Assembly (NCBI RefSeq): GCF_943846705.1
Contig: NZ_OX044366.1
Coordinates: 2,914,001 to 2,978,000, forward strand
DNA from: an uncultured Pseudomonas sp.
GTDB taxonomy: Bacteria; Pseudomonadota; Gammaproteobacteria; Pseudomonadales; Pseudomonadaceae
DNA: 64,000 nt
Direction: 5' to 3'
This document shows, one piece after another, positions 24,518 through 32,705 of the stretch; positions within the stretch are counted from its first letter, which is position 1; each line of letters starts with the position of its first letter. The notes beneath the pieces were generated by a model. The model did not search any database. It was given only the letters and a program-made list of their open reading frames with translations, and had not been told where the DNA came from. The position numbers and the translations under genes were made by a program.

Positions 24518-26038
24518 ATGATTTACGCCAAGCCCGGTACCCCAGGCTCAGTCATCAATCTCAAGCCGCGCTACGGTAACTACATCGGCGGCGAATTTGT
24601 CGCGCCGGTTAATGGTAGTTACTTCACCAACACCAGTCCGGTGGATGCCTCGGTGATTGGCGAGTTCCCACGCTCTGACGCTGCGGACATCAACCTTGCG
24701 CTGGATGCGGCTCACGCCGCAGCCGATGCATGGGGCAAGACCAGCGTACAAAATCGCTCACTGATTCTGCTGAAAATCGCCGACCGTATCGAAGCCAACC
24801 TTGAACTGCTGGCCGTGGCTGAAACCTGGGATAACGGTAAAGCCGTGCGTGAAACCCTCAACGCCGACGTACCGCTGGCGGCCGACCACTTCCGTTATTA
24901 CGCCGGCTGCATCCGCGCCCAGGAGGGTAGCGCTGCCGAGATCGACGAGCACACTGCCGCCTATCACTTCCATGAGCCACTGGGTGTGGTGGGGCAAATT
25001 ATCCCGTGGAACTTCCCGCTGCTGATGGGCGCCTGGAAGCTTGCTCCCGCTCTGGCTGCCGGTAACTGCATCGTGCTCAAACCAGCCGAGCAGACACCAC
25101 TGTCGATTACCGTTCTGATGGAACTGATTGGCGACCTGCTGCCGCCAGGCGTACTCAATGTGGTGCAGGGCTTTGGCCGCGAAGCGGGCGAGGCCCTGGC
25201 CACCAGCACACGTATTGCCAAGATCGCCTTCACCGGTTCTACGCCGGTGGGCTCGCACATCCTCAAGTGCGCAGCTGAGAACATCATTCCGAGCACCGTG
25301 GAACTGGGCGGCAAATCGCCGAACATCTTCTTCGAAGACATCATGAATGCCGAGCCGACATTTATCGAAAAAGCCGCCGAAGGCCTGGTGCTGGCGTTCT
25401 TTAACCAAGGTGAAGTGTGCACTTGCCCAGCCCGCGCGCTGGTGCAGGAGTCGATTTACGACGCCTTTATGGTTGAGGTGATGAAGAAGGTTAAGGCGAT
25501 CAAGCGTGGTAATCCGCTGGATACCGAGACCATGGTTGGCGCTCAGGCATCCGAACAGCAGTTCGACAAAATCCTCAGCTACCTCGAAATCGCCCAGCAG
25601 GAAGGTGCCGAATTGCTCACCGGTGGTTCCGTTGAGCGACTGGAAGGCGATCTGGCGGGTGGCTACTACATTCAGCCGACCCTGCTCAAAGGCAACAACA
25701 AGATGCGCGTGTTCCAGGAGGAAATCTTCGGCCCTGTGGTGGGTATCACCACCTTCAAAGATGAAGCCGAAGCCCTGGAAATTGCCAACGATACCGAGTT
25801 CGGTTTGGGCGCCGGTCTATGGACCCGCGACATTAACCGCGCCTACCGGATGGGCCGGGCGATCAAGGCTGGGCGCGTGTGGACCAACTGCTACCACTTA
25901 TATCCGGCGCACGCCGCGTTCGGTGGCTACAAGAAGTCCGGCGTTGGCCGTGAAACCCACAAGATGATGCTCGACCACTACCAGCAAACCAAGAACCTGC
26001 TGATCAGCTACGACATCAATCCGTTGGGCTTCTTCTAA
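24518..26038 (+). CDS. exaC: NAD-dependent aldehyde dehydrogenase ExaC/PedI
   Basis: 506 aa, cytosolic. Full aldehyde dehydrogenase with PWNFPLLMGAWKLAPALAAG, NAD region FTGSTPVGSHI, general base E262 in VELGGKSPN and nucleophile C301 in FNQGEVCTCPAR. Length and sequence style match ExaC, which oxidises acetaldehyde made by the quinoprotein dehydrogenases to acetate. Single gene between its own control region and a strong terminator. Confidence 0.93.
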   Translation: MIYAKPGTPGSVINLKPRYGNYIGGEFVAPVNGSYFTNTSPVDASVIGEFPRSDAADINLALDAAHAAADAWGKTSVQNRSLILLKIADRIEANLELLAVAETWDNGKAVRETLNADVPLAADHFRYYAGCIRAQEGSAAEIDEHTAAYHFHEPLGVVGQIIPWNFPLLMGAWKLAPALAAGNCIVLKPAEQTPLSITVLMELIGDLLPPGVLNVVQGFGREAGEALATSTRIAKIAFTGSTPVGSHILKCAAENIIPSTVELGGKSPNIFFEDIMNAEPTFIEKAAEGLVLAFFNQGEVCTCPARALVQESIYDAFMVEVMKKVKAIKRGNPLDTETMVGAQASEQQFDKILSYLEIAQQEGAELLTGGSVERLEGDLAGGYYIQPTLLKGNNKMRVFQEEIFGPVVGITTFKDEAEALEIANDTEFGLGAGLWTRDINRAYRMGRAIKAGRVWTNCYHLYPAHAAFGGYKKSGVGRETHKMMLDHYQQTKNLLISYDINPLGFF

Positions 26039-26156
26039 ATCGTGTAATCCCGGCGCATTCGCTCCAGTGCGTCGGGCTCCTTCCTGCGATTCGTCTGTGG
26101 GCGAGATCTGTTTGTGGTCTGGGCAGGTGGAATTTACTGCAGCAGATCATTATCGC

Positions 26157-26180
26157 AACGCGGCTTCGGCCGCGTTTTTT
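26157..26180 (+). terminator. Rho-independent terminator after exaC
   Basis: 8-bp stem AACGCGGC / GCCGCGTT with TTCG loop followed by TTTTTT. Classic intrinsic terminator separating exaC from the pqq operon. Confidence 0.92.
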
Positions 26181-26253
26181 ATGGGCGCTTACCCACCCTA
26201 CTTAGAGCGCTAGCATGAGTGTTTGCATGACGCCTGATCAGCGCCTGAATCGC

Positions 26254-26267
26254 TACCAATACCAGTA
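26254..26267 (+). promoter_or_regulatory. Candidate regulon site upstream of pqqA
   Basis: TACCAATACCAGTA, a variant of the repeated site, 109 bp before pqqA. A partial copy CCAAAGTACCATTTGG is at 26279. These are in the 324-bp region 26039-26362, which otherwise holds only the exaC terminator. Confidence 0.45.
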
Positions 26268-26362
26268 CAAATTCATCCCAAAGTACCATTTGGTCGCCGC
26301 CGGTCGAGGGGCTTAATGAATGGGCCGGAATTTGCCGGCGTCGATAAGAAGAGGACCGCGCC

Positions 26363-26434
26363 ATGTGGATTAAACCCGCGTTTACCGACCTGCGTATTGG
26401 TTTCGAAGTGACCATGTACTTCGCCAATCGTTGA
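26363..26434 (+). CDS. pqqA: PQQ precursor peptide PqqA
   Basis: 23-residue peptide starting MWIKPAFTDLRIGFEV and ending MYFANR. The E15-x3-Y19 pair that becomes the PQQ skeleton is intact. PqqE links the two side chains with PqqD as peptide chaperone. AGGA is upstream of ATG 26363. First gene of pqqABCDE. Confidence 0.97.
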   Translation: MWIKPAFTDLRIGFEVTMYFANR

Positions 26435-26503
26435 GACGTTTTGCCCCGGCTCTGCCGGGGCATCCCAATTGGAATTCCAATCGACACCCAAGCGGAAGCG
26501 CCC

Positions 26504-27418
26504 ATGTATATCCAGATTCTTGGCTCCGCCGCTGGCGGTGGGTTCCCACAGTGGAACTGCAACTGCCGCAATTGCCGTGGCGTTCGTGACGGCAGCGTCA
26601 ATGCTCAGCCGCGCACCCAGTCATCTATAGCCCTGAGTGATAACGGCATAGATTGGATTCTGTGCAACGCCTCGCCAGATATCCGCGTGCAGATCGAAGC
26701 CTTTTCGGCACTCAATCCGGCCCGTCACCTGCGTGACAGCGCGATTGCCGGAATCATCCTGCTCGACAGCCAGATTGATCACACCACCGGGTTGCTGACC
26801 CTGCGTGAAGGTTGCCCGCATCAGGTTTGGTGCAGCGAGATGGTGCATCAGGACCTCACCACCGGTTTTCCCCTGTTCAACATGCTCAGCCATTGGAATG
26901 GCGGCCTGCAGCACAACCTGATTGATTTGCACGGCGAGCCCTTCAGCATTCCCGCATGCCCAGGTTTGGCTATTACCGCAGTGCCTCTACGCAGCAGTGC
27001 ACCACCATATTCCCCCCATCGCGGTAACCCGCATCCGGGCGACAACATCGGCTTGTTTGTTGAAGACCGCACCACTGGTGGCGCGCTGTTCTACGCACCA
27101 GGTTTGGGTCAAGTTGATGAGCAACTGCTGGCCTGGATGCGTCGTGCTGATTGCTTATTGGTCGATGGCACGCTGTGGCGCGATGACGAAATGCGTGTCT
27201 GTGAAGTCGGCGACAAGCTCGGCAGTGAGATGGGTCATCTTTGCCAGAGCGGCCCTGGCGGCATGATCGAGGTGCTCGATGGTCTTCCGGCGGCGCAGAA
27301 AATCCTTATTCACATCAACAACACCAATCCGATCCTGGATGTCGACTCTGCTGAGCGCGCTGAACTGACTGCGCATGGCATTGATGTCGCCTGGGATGGC
27401 ATGCGTATCGAGTTATAA
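26504..27418 (+). CDS. pqqB: PQQ biosynthesis protein PqqB
   Basis: 304 aa from ATG 26504; the frame is open further upstream but MYIQILGSAAGGGFPQWNCNC is the family start. Metallo-beta-lactamase-related fold with the N-terminal WNCNCRNC cysteine cluster and LDSQIDHTTGLLTLRE. An iron-dependent hydroxylase acting on the Glu-Tyr dipeptide intermediate. Follows pqqA by 69 bp. Confidence 0.95.
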   Translation: MYIQILGSAAGGGFPQWNCNCRNCRGVRDGSVNAQPRTQSSIALSDNGIDWILCNASPDIRVQIEAFSALNPARHLRDSAIAGIILLDSQIDHTTGLLTLREGCPHQVWCSEMVHQDLTTGFPLFNMLSHWNGGLQHNLIDLHGEPFSIPACPGLAITAVPLRSSAPPYSPHRGNPHPGDNIGLFVEDRTTGGALFYAPGLGQVDEQLLAWMRRADCLLVDGTLWRDDEMRVCEVGDKLGSEMGHLCQSGPGGMIEVLDGLPAAQKILIHINNTNPILDVDSAERAELTAHGIDVAWDGMRIEL

Positions 27419-27427
27419 GGAGTGGCC

Positions 27428-28180
27428 ATGAGCCAGACTGCCATGAGCCCTGCTGAGTTTGAGCAGGCGTTGCGCGCCAAGGGCGCTTACTACCACATTC
27501 ATCACCCGTTTCATCAGGCAATGTATGCCGGCCAGGCTAGCCGTAAGCAGATTCAGGGCTGGGTGGCGAACCGCTTCTATTACCAACTGAATATTCCGCT
27601 CAAAGACGCGGCGATTCTGGCCAATTGCGCGGACCGCGACACCCGCCGTGAGTGGCTGCAGCGAATCCTTGATCACGACGGCGCGAGTGGTGATGAAGGC
27701 GGTATCGAGGCCTGGCTGCGTCTGGCCGAGGCCGTGGGGCTTGAGCGTGAGCAGGTACTGTCGCAGGAGCTGGTGCTGCCCGGCGTGCGCTTTGCTGTGG
27801 ATGCCTACGTCAACTTCGCTCGGCGTGCCTCATGGCAAGAAGCCGCGAGCAGTTCGCTGACCGAGCTGTTCGCCCCGCAGATTCACCAGTCGCGACTGGA
27901 CAGTTGGCCGCAGCACTACCCCTGGATTGATGCCGAGGGTTACAGCTACTTTCGCTCGCGCCTGCAGCAGGCACGCCGGGATGTTGAGCACGGCCTGCGC
28001 ATCACCTTGCAGCACTACGTCACTTTGGAAGCCCAGCAGCGCATGCTGGAAATCCTGCAGTTCAAGCTGGATGTGCTGTGGAGCATGCTCGATGCCATGA
28101 GCATGGCCTATCAGCTGGAGCGTCCGCCGTATCACAGCGTGACGCATGAACGCGTCTGGCACCGAGGTATTGCCCTATGA
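27428..28180 (+). CDS. pqqC: Pyrroloquinoline-quinone synthase PqqC
   Basis: 250 aa from ATG 27428, with AAGGAG 5 nt upstream. Features of the all-helical PqqC fold are YYHIHHPFHQAMYAG, WVANRFYYQLNIPLKDAAIL and RILDHDG. Catalyses the last step, cofactor-free eight-electron oxidation and ring closure to PQQ. pqqD overlaps its stop by ATGA. Confidence 0.96.
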   Translation: MSQTAMSPAEFEQALRAKGAYYHIHHPFHQAMYAGQASRKQIQGWVANRFYYQLNIPLKDAAILANCADRDTRREWLQRILDHDGASGDEGGIEAWLRLAEAVGLEREQVLSQELVLPGVRFAVDAYVNFARRASWQEAASSSLTELFAPQIHQSRLDSWPQHYPWIDAEGYSYFRSRLQQARRDVEHGLRITLQHYVTLEAQQRMLEILQFKLDVLWSMLDAMSMAYQLERPPYHSVTHERVWHRGIAL

Positions 28181-28452
28181 ACTTGACTATTGATCAGGTG
28201 CCGAAGTTGCGCCGTGGTTTCCGCCTGCAGTGGGAGCCCGCCCAAAGCTGCCATGTGCTGCTCTACCCGGAAGGCATGATCAAGCTCAATGAAAGCGCCG
28301 GGGAAATCCTCAAACAGGTCAATGGTGAGCACAGTGTGGGCCAGATCATTGCCAGCCTGAGCGCGCAGTTTCCCGATGTGCCGGGCCTCGACGAAGACAT
28401 CCTCACTTTTATGGAGGTCGCCAATGCTCAATTCTGGATCGAGCTTCGCTAA
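28177..28452 (+). CDS. pqqD: PqqA-binding chaperone PqqD
   Basis: 91 aa, full length. PKLRRGFRLQWEPAQ, YPEGMIKLNESAGEIL and VxQIIASL match PqqD, a RiPP recognition element that delivers PqqA to PqqE. Starts inside the pqqC stop and overlaps pqqE by 29 nt. Confidence 0.95.
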   Translation: MNLTIDQVPKLRRGFRLQWEPAQSCHVLLYPEGMIKLNESAGEILKQVNGEHSVGQIIASLSAQFPDVPGLDEDILTFMEVANAQFWIELR

Positions 28453-29578
28453 GCCTGGGCACGAGGCCGGGCCCCCCCTGTGGTTATTGGCCGAGCTGAC
28501 TTACCGCTGCCCATTGCAGTGCCCGTACTGTTCTAACCCGCTGGACTTCGCCCAGCAGGGTGCCGAGTTGAGCACCGCCGAGTGGATCGAGGTATTTCGT
28601 CAGGCTCGTGAACTGGGCGCGGCGCAACTGGGTTTCTCCGGCGGAGAGCCACTGGTGCGCCAAGACCTGGCTGAGCTGATTAAGGCGGCGCGTGACCTGG
28701 GTTACTACACCAACCTGATCACCTCCGGCATCGGCTTGACCGAAGAGCGTATCGCCAGCTTCAGCGAGGCGGGCCTGGACCATATTCAGATCAGCTTTCA
28801 GGCCGCTGACGAGGAGGTGAACAACCTGCTGGCCGGCTCGAAAAAGGCCTTCGCCCATAAACTGGCCATGGCCCGTGCGGTTAAGGCCCATGGCTACCCG
28901 ATGGTGCTGAACTTTGTGACCCATCGGCACAATATCGACAATATCGAGCGGATCATTGAACTGTGCCTGGAGCTGGAAGCGGACTTCGTCGAATTGGCCA
29001 CCTGTCAGTTCTACGGCTGGGCTGAGCTGAACCGTGCCGGGCTACTGCCGACCCGCGCTCAGCTTGAGCGCGCCGAACGCATCACTAACCAATGGCGCGG
29101 AAAATTGGCGGCCGAGAATCACCCCTGTAAGTTGATTTTCGTCACCCCTGACTATTACGAAGAACGCCCCAAAGGCTGTATGAACGGCTGGGGCAATCTG
29201 TTCCTCGATATCACTCCGGATGGTACCGCCTTGCCGTGCCACAGCGCACGGCAACTGCCCGTGCAGTTTCCCAATGTGCGCGAGCAGAGCATTGAACACA
29301 TTTGGCGTCACTCCTTCGGCTTCAACCGTTTTCGCGGCGACGACTGGATGCCCGAACCGTGCCGCTCCTGCGACGAGAAGCACAAGGACTTCGGCGGCTG
29401 CCGCTGCCAGGCATTTATGCTCACCGGCGACGCCAGTAATGCCGACCCGGTGTGCAGCAAGTCGGCCCATCACGGCATCATCCTCGCGGCGCGGGCTGAG
29501 GCCGAGCAGGCTCCCGGTGCGTTGGAAAATCTGCAGTTTCGCAACGAAAAGGCTTCCAAGCTGATTTGTAAGGTTTGA
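28424..29578 (+). CDS. pqqE: PqqA peptide cyclase PqqE (radical SAM)
   Basis: 384 aa from ATG 28424 (GGAGG upstream; begins inside pqqD). Radical SAM cluster C29-x3-C33-x2-C36 in YRCPLQCPYC, GGEP motif LGFSGGEPL, and a C-terminal SPASM region with CMNGW, CHSAR, PCRSCDEKHKDFGGCRC for auxiliary clusters. Forms the C-C bond between Glu and Tyr of PqqA. Confidence 0.96.
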   Translation: MLNSGSSFAKPGHEAGPPLWLLAELTYRCPLQCPYCSNPLDFAQQGAELSTAEWIEVFRQARELGAAQLGFSGGEPLVRQDLAELIKAARDLGYYTNLITSGIGLTEERIASFSEAGLDHIQISFQAADEEVNNLLAGSKKAFAHKLAMARAVKAHGYPMVLNFVTHRHNIDNIERIIELCLELEADFVELATCQFYGWAELNRAGLLPTRAQLERAERITNQWRGKLAAENHPCKLIFVTPDYYEERPKGCMNGWGNLFLDITPDGTALPCHSARQLPVQFPNVREQSIEHIWRHSFGFNRFRGDDWMPEPCRSCDEKHKDFGGCRCQAFMLTGDASNADPVCSKSAHHGIILAARAEAEQAPGALENLQFRNEKASKLICKV

Positions 29579-29585
29579 CGCGCTG

Positions 29586-31451
29586 ATGACGCCACGCATT
29601 GTTAACTACGGCCAATGGACTAGCGCCTGGAGCAGCGTCGACGCGGCCAGCGCCAGTCGCGACTTTGCCGAGCTGCGCACGGGGTTGGACGGCGTGGTGT
29701 GGTCCGAGTTCGACCCGGCGGATGCCTGCACCCGCTTGTGGCACTGGACGCCTGCCAGCCTGCGCTGTCTGACGCCCGCAGGCTGGTCTGTGCGCAGCCG
29801 GGTGTACGAGTACGGCGGCGGCGCCTTCTGCCTTGGCGACGATGGCCTGGCACTGGTAAGCGAAGCGGATCAGCAGCTCTATTGGCAAGGTCTGCATGAG
29901 CAGCCTCAGGCACTCACTGCACGCAGCGACTGCCGTTATGGCGATCTTTGTTATGACCCCGTGCGCCGCGCCGTGCTGGCTGTGGAAGAGCAGCACGCTG
30001 AGTCAGGCGTGCTGCACCGGTTAGTGGCGATCGGCCGCGATGATGGCACGCGCCAAGTGATCGGCGAAGGCTGTGATTTCTACGCGTCGCCTACCCTCAG
30101 CAATGATGGTCAGCGTCTGGCCTGGATCGAATGGGACCGTCCGCAGCAGCCTTGGTTGGCCACCCGGATTTGCGTAAGCCAGCGCACAGCGGAAGGTGGC
30201 TGGTCGCCAGGGCGCGTTGTGGCTGGGCAGGGGACGGATCAGTCAATCCAGCAACCGAGCTTTGATGAACACAACCGTTTGCTGGCCTTAAGTGATCGCC
30301 AGGGTTACTGGCAACCCTGGCGTGAAGGCGAGGGCGGCATGCAGCCACTTAACTGCCGCGCGGCGGATCATGCCGCTGCGCCTTGGCAGTTGGGGGGGCG
30401 CAACTACCTGACGCTGGCGGGTAAGCATTTACTGCTCAGCGGTTTTGATAGCGGTTTTGCCTGGCTTGCTGAACGTGATGCCGTCAGTGGTCATGAGCAG
30501 CGTCTGGCGGCTGAGTACAGCCGCTTTCGCCAGTTGGCGGCGGATCAGCAGCATTTCTACGTGATCGCCGCAGCACCGCAGCGCGGCAGTGTGGTGCTGG
30601 CCATCGACCGCGTAACTCATGCCTGTAAAGTGCTTGCGGGAAGCGAGTGCGGTTTGCCGGCCGGTGCGGTTGCTTTGCCGCAGCGCTTGCTGTTTCTCAG
30701 CGGTGCAGGGGAAAGCTGCCACGCTTTCTTCTACCCGCCGCACAACCCGGCGTTTCAGGCACCTGCTGGGCAGAAGCCGCCGTTGCTGGTGTTTCTGCAT
30801 GGTGGGCCAACGTCGGCCTGTTACCCGGTGTTTGATCCGCGCATCCAGTTCTGGACCCAGCGTGGCTTTGCCGTGGTCGACCTCAACTATCGCGGCAGCA
30901 GTGGCTATGGCCGTGCCTATCGCTTGCGCTTACAGGGCGGCTGGGGGGAGGTGGAGGTCGAGGACGCCGTGGCTGCCGTGCAGCACCTGACTGAACGTGA
31001 TCTGGTTGACGCTGACAGGGTGTTTATTCGCGGGGCCAGCGCCGGCGGTTATACTGCTTTGTGTGCGTTGGCTTTTACCCAGGTGTTCCGCGCAGGCGCG
31101 AGCCTGTATGGCGTCAGCGATCCGCTGGCGTTGCGGCGAGTCACTCACAAGTTTGAGGCCGACTATCTGGACTGGCTGATTGGTGATCCGCAACGCGATG
31201 CGGCGCGTTATCAAGCGCGTACGCCGCTGCTGCATGCTGAGCGCATCCAGGCGCCGCTGATCTTCTTCCAGGGCGCGCTGGATAAGGTCGTGGTGCCCGA
31301 GCAGACTGCACAAATGGTGGCAGCCTTGCAGCGCCGTGGCGTTGAGGTCGAGTGCCGGGTTTATGAAAACGAGCGCCATGGTTTTCGCCAGGCGGTGAAT
31401 CTGGCCGATGCCCTAGAGGCCGAACTGGTCTTTTATCGCCGCCTGCTGTGA
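29586..31451 (+). CDS. pqqH: S9 prolyl-oligopeptidase-like peptidase of the pqq cluster (PqqH)
   Basis: 621 aa. N-terminal seven-bladed propeller (about 1-350), then an alpha/beta hydrolase with S485 in RGASAGGYTAL, D566 in FQGALDKVVVP and H598 in NERHGF. It follows pqqE by 7 bp. The P. aeruginosa orthologue next to pqqE is PqqH. A role in degrading processed PqqA is plausible but unproved; the zinc peptidase PqqF is not in this window. Confidence 0.87.
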   Translation: MTPRIVNYGQWTSAWSSVDAASASRDFAELRTGLDGVVWSEFDPADACTRLWHWTPASLRCLTPAGWSVRSRVYEYGGGAFCLGDDGLALVSEADQQLYWQGLHEQPQALTARSDCRYGDLCYDPVRRAVLAVEEQHAESGVLHRLVAIGRDDGTRQVIGEGCDFYASPTLSNDGQRLAWIEWDRPQQPWLATRICVSQRTAEGGWSPGRVVAGQGTDQSIQQPSFDEHNRLLALSDRQGYWQPWREGEGGMQPLNCRAADHAAAPWQLGGRNYLTLAGKHLLLSGFDSGFAWLAERDAVSGHEQRLAAEYSRFRQLAADQQHFYVIAAAPQRGSVVLAIDRVTHACKVLAGSECGLPAGAVALPQRLLFLSGAGESCHAFFYPPHNPAFQAPAGQKPPLLVFLHGGPTSACYPVFDPRIQFWTQRGFAVVDLNYRGSSGYGRAYRLRLQGGWGEVEVEDAVAAVQHLTERDLVDADRVFIRGASAGGYTALCALAFTQVFRAGASLYGVSDPLALRRVTHKFEADYLDWLIGDPQRDAARYQARTPLLHAERIQAPLIFFQGALDKVVVPEQTAQMVAALQRRGVEVECRVYENERHGFRQAVNLADALEAELVFYRRLL

Positions 31452-31541
31452 GCGACACCTGCTGCGATAGTGCAATTGCATAAAGCCGGGAATGCAGTAG
31501 GCTGGCTGACGATTTTGATAACAACAAGAACAGGCCGTTGT

Positions 31542-32705
31542 ATGAGCCACACCCTCAGTCAGTTACGCAAATTCGTTTCACCGGAAATCATTTTTGGCGC
31601 GGGCAGCCGGCACAATGTTGGCAACTACGCCAGTACCTTTGGGGCCCGCAAGGTGCTGGTGGTGTCCGACCCCGGGGTGATTGCCGCTGGTTGGGTGGCC
31701 GATGTTGAGGCCAGCCTGCAGGCGCAGAACATCGACTATTGCCTCTACACCCAGGTCTCGCCCAACCCACGGGTAGAAGAGGTGATGCACGGGGCGGAAA
31801 TCTACCGTGCCAACAACTGCAACGTAATCGTCGCCATCGGTGGCGGCAGCCCAATGGATTGCGCCAAAGGCATCGGCATTGTGGTCGCCCACGGGCGCAG
31901 CATTATCGAGTTTGAGGGCGTGGATACTATTCGTGTGCCGAGCCCGCCGCTGATCCTGATCCCGACCACCGCCGGTACTTCGGCGGATGTTTCGCAGTTC
32001 GTGATCATCTCCAACCAGACCGAGCGGATGAAGTTCTCCATCGTCAGCAAGGCTGTGGTGCCGGATGTGTCGCTGATCGACCCGGAAACCACCCTGAGCA
32101 TGGACCCGTTCCTGTCGGCCTGTACCGGTATCGATGCACTGGTGCATGCCATCGAGGCCTTTGTCTCTACTGGCAGTGGCCCGCTGACGGATACCCATGC
32201 ACTAGAGGCGATGCGCCTGATTAACGGCAACTTGGTGCAGATGATTGCCACACCTCATGACATCGCCCTGCGCGAGAAAATCATGCTGGGCAGCATGCAG
32301 GCGGGACTGGCGTTCTCCAATGCGATTCTCGGTGCTGTGCATGCCATGAGCCACAGCCTGGGCGGGTTTCTCGACTTGCCCCATGGCATGTGCAATGCGG
32401 CGCTGGTCGAGCATGTGGTGGCCTTCAACTACAACTCGGCCCCCGAGCGCTTCCGCATGGTAGCCGAGACATTAGGCATTGATGCGCGTGGCCTCAACCA
32501 TAACCAGGTGCGCCAGCGCCTGGTGGAACACTTGGTTACCTTCAAGAAATCGGTCGGTTTCCATGACACCCTGAAGTTGCACGGGGTTAGCGTCTCAGAC
32601 ATTCCCTTCCTCTCGCAGCATGCCATGGAGGATCCGTGCATTCTGACTAATCCCCGGGAATCCAGTCAGCGCGATGTCGAGGTTGTTTATGCCGAGGCGC
32701 TCTGA
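31542..32705 (+). CDS. ercA: Iron-containing alcohol dehydrogenase ErcA
   Basis: 387 aa from ATG 31542. Group III alcohol dehydrogenase: GGGSPMDCAKGIGI for NAD binding, IPTTAGTSADVS, and the metal-binding HAIEAF and HAMSHSLGGFLDLPHGMCNAAL histidines. In P. aeruginosa ErcA sits next to ercS and is needed for normal ethanol-oxidation gene expression, perhaps through a signal metabolite. Ends overlapping ercS by 17 nt. Confidence 0.92.
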   Translation: MSHTLSQLRKFVSPEIIFGAGSRHNVGNYASTFGARKVLVVSDPGVIAAGWVADVEASLQAQNIDYCLYTQVSPNPRVEEVMHGAEIYRANNCNVIVAIGGGSPMDCAKGIGIVVAHGRSIIEFEGVDTIRVPSPPLILIPTTAGTSADVSQFVIISNQTERMKFSIVSKAVVPDVSLIDPETTLSMDPFLSACTGIDALVHAIEAFVSTGSGPLTDTHALEAMRLINGNLVQMIATPHDIALREKIMLGSMQAGLAFSNAILGAVHAMSHSLGGFLDLPHGMCNAALVEHVVAFNYNSAPERFRMVAETLGIDARGLNHNQVRQRLVEHLVTFKKSVGFHDTLKLHGVSVSDIPFLSQHAMEDPCILTNPRESSQRDVEVVYAEAL

